The position numbers and the translations under genes were made by a program. A model generated the notes under the pieces. That model was not told the DNA's origin, did no database searches, and saw nothing but the letters and a program-made list of their open reading frames with translations. Shown in pieces: positions 56,401 to 64,000 of a DNA stretch of 64,000 nt. Source of the stretch: Undaria pinnatifida (taxonomy: Eukaryota > Sar > Phaeophyceae > Laminariales > Alariaceae); assembly GCA_012845835.1 (NCBI GenBank), contig JABAKD010000025.1, forward strand, positions 2,701,153 to 2,765,152, given 5' to 3'. The stretch's first letter is position 1. Every line of letters starts with the position of its first letter.

Positions 56401-59400
56401 GGAAGATCCCGAAAAGGCTATCAACCGCAAGAGGCAGGGGGTGGGGGAGCTGCAGTCGCCGGAGATGGCGGGGCCAACGACTTGCTCTCGTCTGTCAGGG
56501 GATGTTGCCATGGCGGCGTCGAACGCCTCGGTCGATGGAACTCTTCGCTTACGACAGGTAGGTAGTGTGACGATCGGTGTTAAATATTGCGCGTACAGAG
56601 CTCGAAAGCATTTGAGAACTTGGGCGAGTTAAGAATTGTTGGGGCGAGTTTTGCACTATACGCGTGAAAGAGTTTTTTTTCCAAAATTTGCGTTGGACGT
56701 ACCCTGACGCGCACAAGCACCGACCGACACACAGGCTATAACATAATAATCTGAGCGTCTCGTCCATAATATTAGTTTATTTTGTGGTGTGGCGTGCCGT
56801 GTGTAGGATCACGCTTTGAAGAAAACTCTGTTTTTGGCTGTTAACCCTGGCCCTAACCGTAGGGAGGCGCTAGCCATGCTTTTTTGTGCTCGGTCGCCCG
56901 AGTGCTCCTAGTTTCTTGCCCAAGCTACTACAGCGGTATGGTAACGCTCGTAGTGGTAGATCAATCTCGAGCGCGAACGGGTTGCCGGGCGCTACCCGCC
57001 GTATTTTTTACGCAACCACTCAGCCTGCAAGGACGGCGCGCAGCACTGCCTACTACAAAAAAACACCGATAAGTTGGCGGCGCACGCCCCCCATCAGCCG
57101 ACTGGTTCGCCGTTATTCAGCATAAAGGTACCCACTTTTACGCTCCCGGGTGTCGGTAGATAGTATAGAGGAATACCCACCCCTCATAACGGCCCTGTTT
57201 TCCCCATTCGCTTGGTTTTTAGGCTCATCCCCCCCGTCGCCTCTCTTCCCTCCCACCCGCGCTCACGATACGTGGTGCTCCAAAGGATGCGTGGTTACTG
57301 ATCCAATGACTATGGCGAGCAATAAATAAGTCCCCTCTCCCGCGCGCTTATGCGTTGGTCTCGGTAAATGGTGTACAGGCTTCTCCCCCCCCTGCTTCCC
57401 CTTCCGCGCTTACTGTTTGTGCTCTAACGAAATGTTCGCAGATGATGGGCGGGCTGGTTGGTCGCTACGAGCCAAGCGGGGATGGCAAAGAGTTCGACCT
57501 GGCCGAGCCAAACGAAGCTATCAGCAGGTACTCTACGATGCAAAGCAGTGCACTGATATGCTTGGCACCATTTTGGACGAAAATATAAGGACCCTGGGGT
57601 AAAGTCTGGACGGAGACATAGTGAACGTTTGGGTATTCATTGAATACCCAACGCCCTTATGTGTGCGTCCAGAGTGGTACATGTTGAATTGTTTGAAGAG
57701 CAGTAGGGTGAATGCATGAGGTTGTTGATGATATGGGGGGCATTTAGCCAGGCGTTGAATATGCGCAAGAGTAAGAGTACGGCACTGCTTGTACTGACGT
57801 ATTCGCAACGTCATGCATGTTTTTCTTTTCTATTCTTTTTTACTTGCCAGCTCATCTTGTGGGATTGGTTTGCCTTCAGCGGCTTTCTGGACAGCCGTGG
57901 TCACTGGTGTCGTCTGTTCCCCCTTCCGGTGCTGTCCTTCCTTATTGCCGCGCGTAGCCCCCGGCATTCCCACCGCCCATACCGTGCAATCCAATAAACC
58001 CATGCAGCAAATCATCTCAGTATTGTGCAATGCAGTAATACTGTTGCATGAGAGCCACCCATGTACTTGGAGCTTGCTCGTGTTTGTTTGCTTTTCGCAT
58101 TCGCTTGCCTTACAACAACCAAATTAGCGAAAACGACTTTTGCGGATTTTCGCTGTGTCAGCGAAGCAAACACCATGGTCTACGTCTTACTGTATGTAAA
58201 TTATGTTTCTTTGGTTTTTGGGCATACTCTTGTTCGCGGCGAGCAAGGGGGCCGTGTATGGTGTTGTTTTTTATTCCCTCGCCTTGCTTCCTCTGTTTGT
58301 CTTGTCTTTGCATTTATTTCATTTTCCTTTCCTTTTTCGCTTTCTTTTCTTTTCTTTTCGCTTTCTTTTCTTTTCTTTTCTTTTCTTTTCTTTTCTTTTC
58401 TTTTCTTTTCTTTTCTTTTCTTTTCTTTTCTTTTCTTTCTTTTCTTTCTTTTTTCTTTTCTTTTCTTTTCTTTTCTTTTCTTTTCTTTTCTTTTCTTTTC
58501 TTTTCTTTTCTTTTCTTTTCTTTTCTTTTCTTTTCTTTTCTTTTCTTTTCTTTTCTTTTCTTTTCTTTTCTTTTCTTTTCTTTTCTTTTCTTTTCTTTCT
58601 TTTCTTTTCTTTTCTTTTCTTTTCTTTCTTTTCTTTTCTTTTCTTTTCTTTTCTTTTCTTTTCTTTTCTTTTCTTTTCTTTTCTTTTCTTTTCTTTTCTT
58701 TTCTTTCTTTCTTTTCTTTTCTTTTCTTTTCTTTTCTTTTCTTTTCTTTTCTTTTCTTTTCTTTTCTTTTCTTTTCTTTTCTTTTCTTTTCTGTTCATCT
58801 CTGTTCTGTTCTGTTATTTTCTTTTCTTTCAGTTTCTTTTCTTTTTTCCAATTGACTTGAGTCTGACGTGCGTCTGCGTGGTGATAGATACCACGTGTAA
58901 TATACGTGGTAGTCTTTTCTGGGTGGTAAGCGGTGTGGTCGATTTTTTCAGGCGCGAGTAGTGCGACATATGTACCGGTATGGACCTGGCACATCGTAGG
59001 CTGACTCCCGATTTCACTTTTTATATGTTCCTGGTGAAGGCATGAATTGCGTCAGCCATGATACATGCGTGTGCCACTTTTCGTTTTGTTTGTGCTTTTT
59101 TTCGTGGGGTATTCGTCCACTCCAGCTTGACTGGAGCTTGCCCTGTGACCACGGACTTGATTATGCGAGTTAATGTGAGAACAACAACAACAACAACGAC
59201 ATATCTGTTGCGCCTTCCCCTGTGACTTCTGTTGCACACCTCGCACTGAACATGTAACACGCCTTGCCTAACAAAAGCACCAAAGGACGTGTCCGACATG
59301 AATCAATTAAATCGAGTCACCACGTATTACGCGTGGTATGTGAATACATGAGCCTGCCAGCAGGGAGGAGGTGGCGAAAAACATCAATCAACCAACCAGC

Positions 59401-62400
59401 CAGCTTTATCAATACGCATGCGCACGAAAGATACGAGGCGATTGGTAGAAAAGAAAGTAAATAAAATAAAACGACAGAAAACAAGGAATAAGAGAAGCTG
59501 GCTCAGTCGCCCGCCTCTCCGTGGCTACATAGACAACACCTAGCAGTCAGCATGCTGGCCGCCTTTCCGTGGCTACATAGACAACACCAAGCAGTCAACA
59601 TACTAGCCCCGGATGCTTGGATACGTCTCTTCGTGGCCAGACAAGAGTGTCAGTTGGCGTATGCCGCGTAGACAAGGCTAGTTAGAGTCACACGTACGGT
59701 GCAGACAGCCCAACCGCTGTAGTTTGTAGCCGCGAGTTGGTTAGTTGTGGGGACGGGGGAACTCTATGCTGTAGTTGAGTGGATACCCGCGGCCATGTGA
59801 GTTAAGTTTGCACATTTGACCTTTTTACTTGTGCGCCTTTTTCGGTATCGTGCGTTTTTAGGCGGGAAAGAGTAGTATTTCCCTGACGACTTTTGATTTC
59901 ACTTGGTTTTTCGGATCTTCCTAGGGCTCCAGCACCTTTGTGTGACCACGGACTCTAGATTTTTGACAAGAGTTAATGTGAGAAAACAACAAACAACAGA
60001 GTCACACGTATGTTTCCACCGGTCCTAAGTATCTGAGGTACATACCGGTAGTTAGATGGCAGTGCGCGCCTCTCCGTGGCTACGTAGACAACACCAAGCA
60101 GTCAGCATGCTGGCCCCGGATGCTTGGATACGTCTCTTCGTGGCCAGACTAGAGTGTCAGTTGGCGTATGCCGCGTAGACAATGCTAGTTAGAGTCACGT
60201 ATGTTTCCACCGGTCCTAAGTATCTGAGGTACACACCGGTAGTTAGATTTCGATCGGAAATGGATTCGCATAAGAACCGGCAAGTAAAATATTTATAGTC
60301 CATTGTTAGGCTGTATCGAACGCTTGGCATTACTTTACATGCTATACCAGCTGTACTGTATGCGTAGACTAGGTTTGTGTGTGTTGTATTATTCTCTGCT
60401 CTCTACCATTGACGTTGAATCGAACGGGTCGAGGTATTTCCCTGCCCTACCTTAAGCATGGGTGCCGGCATATGCCGGCATCCATGCGGTTCCCTTGTTA
60501 TTTTCATATAATGCATCCAACGGATCATACATCCAACGATAATGTATATTGGGCGCAGATATATTCGATGGATGAGCTTACGCTATACCTACAATGGGAC
60601 CCGAAGGGTGCGCCAGCTAGCGTTGGGCTGCGAAAGCAGCTGAGTTAAATCGACACACGACGCGTATGAAAATACGTGGAAGTGTGGTGAGCTAAAGCTT
60701 TATTTTTCCCCATCCGCCGGAGGATAAAAAAAAAAAAAAAAGTAAGTCTACATATGAATACATCGTTGGATAGTACCGTTGTGCACCTTCTCCACTCTGC
60801 TCCCGTCTCGTGGCTCGTCTAAGAACACGTCGTGTGCGCCTTGTTTCCCCTGCATATCCCCGGTTAGGTTACGTGAGCTGAAGGTGGAGGAAACGGGCGT
60901 GTGCAAGGTCGTGCGAGAAAGGGCCTACAGCCTCGCATGGCACCCGTCCGAGAGCAAGCTACTCATTGCCGTTGGAGACAAGGTCGGCGCGTTTGGGGTT
61001 ATTTGTTTGTTGTCGCTAGGAACTCGCGCAGCAGGATATTTTTAACTGCCGTGTGCGGTAGTGGCCGGCGAACGCTTCAGGCAACTCGACAGGGGTCCCT
61101 ATTATATGGCGCTATCGAAAGAAGCTCCCAGATTTTTTTTTAATTTTTATTCTCGTGGTGGGCGCGCTTTATATAACGCCTTCTACCGATTGGGTGTTTT
61201 TTTTTCTCCTCGGGGCAGCTCTTACACTTCTTGTCCGTCGCTGAGTTCGGGATGCCCAAACAATAGGAGTGCTGCTTCGACCTCGCGGATGCCTCAACCC
61301 CTTTAGGACTGCACCCACATTTACTTAGATTTAGTGTGGGTTTACATTTTGAACTATTTTTAGTACAAGTTTTTTCTTATGCCCACTTGTTCTGGCTCGG
61401 ACTGCTGGCATATGCTCTTCAAGGTGGGAAACGTGGGCCTCTGGACCATTGGTGGACAAGGCAGTGGCGACGAAGACAACAAGGGCGGGGCTACTGCCGG
61501 CGCTGATTCGGTATTCCAGTTCAAGCCTCACACGGGCTCCGTTCCTCGCTTGGTGTTCGACCCCACGGACGGGAACAAGCTGATCTCCACCTCGTACGAT
61601 GGGACTGTCAGGAGGATGGACGTAGAGAAGGGAGCCTTCGAGCAGGTGAAATGACTAACTGTATGGAACTGCTGTGCAGGATAATGCTGAATACTTCGTG
61701 GAGCACTCATCAACAACTGCATAAAGAAGGAAGAAAACTAAGGGAAAGCGTTAAGATGTCGGTACTGTGCAGTTACTTAATAGTAACTATGGACGTTTTT
61801 ATCGACATCTGCGTGTTTCTGCAAAATCCGGTTCAGGTGTTCGCGAACAGCGCCAGCGATGGGTCTTTTTTCACCGATGGCCACGTCATCGCGGACGAGA
61901 GGACCATGCTGCTTTCGGACGGCGTCGGCGACATCACGGCTGTCGACCTTCGCACCAATCAGCAGGCGAGAGCTTCACGAACGTGTTATTATTTGATATA
62001 CAGCCACGCACTGCCGCTTGTCGTATCGCCTGTGCATCCCGTATTGACATCGACGAACCCCTGCTGTGTATGTGCGTCCTTGTAGTTTATGATTGCGCTT
62101 ACCAAGTCCGTCGGTTCTGAGTCCAGTAGTGTTGTGTTTTTGTCGCGATTGCGATGACGTTGACATGCATGAACCCTTGTACACCGCAGAAAATTTCCAA
62201 CCCTAATTCTAAGTCGTCTGTCCCCAACAATACAACAATACATGGTGGATGGTGGGAGTACATTCGATACATGGTCTAACTGAATTCGAGTGTTTGCCTG
62301 AGAGAATATCCCAGGGTTTCAAGGTCAACTTATGTTTTTTTATCCACCCGCCTCCATCCTCCGCCAAGCACCCATCATCCGAAGTACCCATCATCCCAAC

Positions 62401-62761
62401 CCCAACCCAACCCAACCCAACCCATTCCAACTCCAACCCCAATGTAGGTAGAGTTCTTTTTTGTCGTGTCACTAGTGGACCCACTCACAACCACCCGACC
62501 CACACGCCGACGCCTATGTGCTGCCGCACAACAGCCCAACTCAACCCAACCTAACCCCAATCCCAACCGACCCCAATGGCAAAACACGAGCTATGTGGGT
62601 TTTTTTGTTGTTTTTTTTGGACCATCTCTGGGTCCCAAAAATGAAAACAGTCGCCGGATGCTGCTGTGCTTTTCCCGCGGCAGGTCTGGAAGCGCGAGGC
62701 ACACGAGAAGAAGGCCAACACCGTCCATGCACATCCCACGAACAAAACGCTTTTCGTCACG
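53420..62761 (+). CDS. WDR76/CMR1-type WD-repeat protein (seven exons seen, 3' end outside)
   Basis: Exons are 53420-53928, 56356-56557, 57442-57527, 60868-60982, 61424-61645, 61837-61965 and 62684-62761. All phases agree and more exons must follow to the right of the window. The N-terminus (MRRSTRRASSS) is basic and low-complexity. It is followed by SAYELERLENMKRNALVMAS with LGL, the motif that precedes the propeller in WDR76/CMR1 proteins, and by RVRGKTPDG. The propeller starts in RERAYSLAWHPSESKLLIAV, then GDK, GNVGLWTI, LVFDPTDGNKLISTSYDGTV, FFTDGHVIADERTMLLSDGV and KKANTVHAHPTNKTLFVT. These fit the family in order. Known relatives bind DNA-damage and chromatin factors in the nucleus; the same role is inferred here. 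The start at 53420 is the first ATG before the basic segment; 53246 is in frame too. Intron 6 (61966-62683) has a GC donor. Intron 3 (3.3 kb) holds a CTTTT microsatellite and several retroposons. Confidence 0.85.
54360..55690. repeat. Right arm of the giant inverted repeat, inside intron 1
   Basis: This is the reverse complement of the units in 51605-52860, with G-runs where the left arm has C-runs (54700-54835, 55076-55100, 55420-55450, 55575-55595). Landmarks are GGAAACTA.AA.ACCC, GAGGGGGACAAAATCTGACAGCTGTGGAAGGAAATGCATCAG, GGTCGCATAGATGTAGGGG and AGCTACGGCATGGATGGCTAGA. The G-runs could form quadruplexes in the transcript's sense strand. Confidence 0.85.
58332..58795 (+). repeat. (CTTTT)n microsatellite, about 460 bp
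   Basis: About 90 copies of the pentamer, with occasional CTTT or CTTTTTT slips, lie in intron 3 of the WDR76-like gene. Long Phe/Ser or Lys/Glu/Arg open frames across it on both strands are artefacts of the repeat. Confidence 0.97.
58990..59195 (+). repeat. (AAC)n-tailed short dispersed repeat, full copy
   Basis: It runs from CTGACTCCCGATTTCAC through GGTGAAGGCATGAATTGCGTC, CACTCCAGCTTGACTGGAGC, CCTGTGACCACGGACTTG and GCGAGTTAATGTGAG to AACAACAACAACAACGAC. This plus-strand copy defines the element of about 200 bp. Other copies are at 50866-51090 (minus), 29945-30112, 11840-12250 (split) and fragments at 24630-24690, 45790-45880 and 59915-60000. Confidence 0.8.
59510..60240 (+). repeat. Direct duplication of a 'GATACGTCTCTTCGTGGCCAGA' repeat unit
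   Basis: The block GCCTCTCCGTGGCTACATAGACAACACC...CCCCGGATGCTTGGATACGTCTCTTCGTGGCCAGAC.AGAGTGTCAGTTGGCGTATGCCGCGTAGACAA at 59512-59680 recurs at 60068-60190. GTTTCCACCGGTCCTAAGTATCTGAGGTACA also occurs twice (60009 and 60196). Between them, 59860-60000 holds a fragment of the (AAC)n family (CTAGGGCTCCAGCACC...GACCACGGACTCTAG). Confidence 0.75.
60220..60490 (-). repeat. Inverted copy of the palindrome-cored repeat family
   Basis: On the minus strand it reads GCATGGATGCCGGCATATGCCGGCACCCATGC (core 60456-60487), AAGGTAGGGCAGGGAAATACC, then CAATGGACTATAAAT, and CATTTCCGATCGAAATC. This is the same order as at 25860-26090. The core palindrome has one mismatch. Confidence 0.65.
60574..60741 (+). 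mobile_element. 5'-truncated poly(A)-tailed retroposon copy in intron 3
   Basis: Almost identical to 4801-4976 and to the end of 47296-47730, with a 16-base A-tail. It lies about 130 bp upstream of exon 4 of the WDR76-like gene, in the sense direction. Confidence 0.85.
62390..62580. repeat. CCCAACCCAA-rich tract in intron 6
   Basis: AACCCCAACCCAACCCAACCC at 62398-62422 and CCCAACTCAACCCAACCTAACCCCAATCCC at 62540-62572 are simple-repeat stretches in the GC-AG intron of the WDR76-like gene. Confidence 0.75.
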
Positions 62762-64000
62762 GTGAGACCCCTTACCTCTCCACTTTTCCCCCCTTTTTTT
62801 GTTGCTGCCGAAACGACACGCTCGTGCTTGCCCAGCAATGCTAGTGTTTGACGGTGTTAATATTTAGTAGTACTGCGGCTGTATGTACCGGCCTTCCTGA
62901 CGAAAACTTTGCCGGTGCTTGGTGAAATTTGCGCCGTTACCGTTCCTTGCTATTGCGAGTTTGGGAGATACATCACTTGGAAGTAGGTCGGGCAATACGA
63001 CTTGTTGTTCCTTCGTAGTATGTAATCGAGTCTACCGCAGGCCGTAGTAGCGGGTTCGACGGTTGGGCGCTACTGGAAGTTAAAAGAAAGACATAGCAAT
63101 AAGTACCCATATCTAAACACGTTTACGTGTAACCATATTGTTATATTGGAGGTATCATTTTGTGTCTGAGATACGACCGTTGCAGCCGAGGCGCGCTGGA
63201 GAGCGGGCGATAGGGGGGAAGTGTTAGCCTGCAGCAGCACCGAAAAACGGAACAGAGTAAGGGGAGTCAGGCGTTGTGGTGGCGCAGGCCGCTGGTGTTG
63301 ATGCCGGGGTGTTGGTAGCGGTATCGTTGTTGAATAGTGCTGCTGCTGCTGCCTGTGGCTGCTGTGAAAGTTATTAGAATACATACATGTACTTATTGTA
63401 CGTAGAGGTGTATACGAAGACCTGTTCGTAGACTATTTTCTACGATGGTAGTGCACTATTCGTGAGAAAATGGGGGAGGATAGCTCTTGGAACGGGGTTG
63501 TTTCAAAAACATTTTGTACCGGCGCATCCCTTGTCAAAAGTGCCGGATCTTCTCGCTGAGGAGGAATTCTTCCTTCGCCGCTTCCGAGCGAAACGTCGTT
63601 GGCGCTCACGACCTCAATCCGGGTGGTCCACTTGGGATTGCCAACGACTCGTTGATGTGTGTTCCCTTCGGCGTTTTCCAGAGCCACGGCTTTGCCCCCG
63701 TCCTCTCTTCACCCCCCACAAACGCCCCCCAGGTCTTCGTCGTTTCGGACTCACTCCTCGCAGTTGCTTCATCCACGGCCTGCCTCCCCTCCTACCCTGC
63801 TCGAACGTTTAACTTCCGACCAACGCGCTCGATTTAGACCTGCGTATCTCCGTTCGATCAGTCGCTTACCCCAGTCGCACAACCCTCGACTCGGAAAGAC
63901 ACTGGACTCCGCTCGAATTGGGAGCTGGGAGTAGTGTCTAGGTCGTCAAGCGTCTTCGAGGTCTACCTTTGGGGGCACAAACGCTCGCATCATTTGAATA
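62762..64000 (+). other. Presumed intron 7 of the WDR76-like gene and window end
   Basis: The donor CACG|GTGAGA follows exon 7. I searched for the next propeller exon, expecting something like a 'D.TV.LWD.R' segment, and did not see it with confidence before the window ends. Two overlapping plus-strand open frames of 116 codons at 63462-63837 have no recognisable propeller motif. Confidence 0.45.

Noticed and set aside
58048-58994. Long open frames (up to 270 codons) across 58.0-59.0 kb on both strands
   Set aside because: They come only from the (CTTTT)n repeat, which has no stop codon in several frames; the encoded Phe/Ser or Lys/Glu/Arg strings are artefacts.
1-64000. CRISPR arrays, bacterial operons, ribosomal RNA genes
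   Set aside because: None seen. The regular 41-bp and 105-bp repeats have no spacer structure, and gene organisation is clearly that of an intron-rich eukaryote.

Overview
The window looks like nuclear DNA of a complex eukaryote. Long multi-exon genes sit in a sea of repeats, there are no bacterial-style operons, introns run from about 0.2 to 3.4 kb, and short TTAGGG runs occur. The repeat types, the base composition and the WDR76-like, dienelactone-hydrolase-like and NET-domain genes would suit a stramenopile such as a brown alga. That assignment is inference from general appearance, not from a database match.

Three genes can be assembled with matching reading frames at every junction given. 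(1) A dienelactone-hydrolase-family gene on the minus strand (10475-17337, 5' end not found). (2) A complete eight-exon plus-strand gene (26404-36159, 661 codons) whose motifs resemble a Mutator-like DDE transposase. (3) A plus-strand WDR76/CMR1-type WD-repeat gene (53420-62761, running off the right edge). There is also the last exon of a NET-domain (bromodomain-type) gene at 2071-2335 and one unrecognised basic protein at 40085-40822.

The rest is mostly mobile DNA. At 4479-8772 two 0.7 kb inverted repeats enclose a decayed Ty3/gypsy-like integrase next to a NADAR domain, plus a 105-bp tandem repeat. At 36790-39790 a decayed LINE reading frame is split by a hAT-like element whose two ends are arrays of a 41-bp unit. 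Long inverted repeats lie at 21455-22505, 24774-25242, 41625-43800 and 51605-55690; the last encloses exon 1 of the WDR76-like gene. Four copies of one poly(A)-tailed retroposon, an (AAC)n-tailed short repeat family, a palindrome-cored repeat family and two MITE-like elements with TA or TTA duplications are scattered between and within the genes.

The most notable signals are these. GC-AG introns are frequent: three of eighteen modelled introns, with a fourth ambiguous. Three decayed tandem copies of a splice acceptor plus the start of the exon encoding the presumed catalytic VAVDGSY motif precede the real exon. A NADAR domain sits in a retrotransposon context. The hAT element carries arrayed subterminal repeats. 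A gene's first exon sits in the loop of a giant inverted repeat. Large stretches between these items hold nothing I can recognise.
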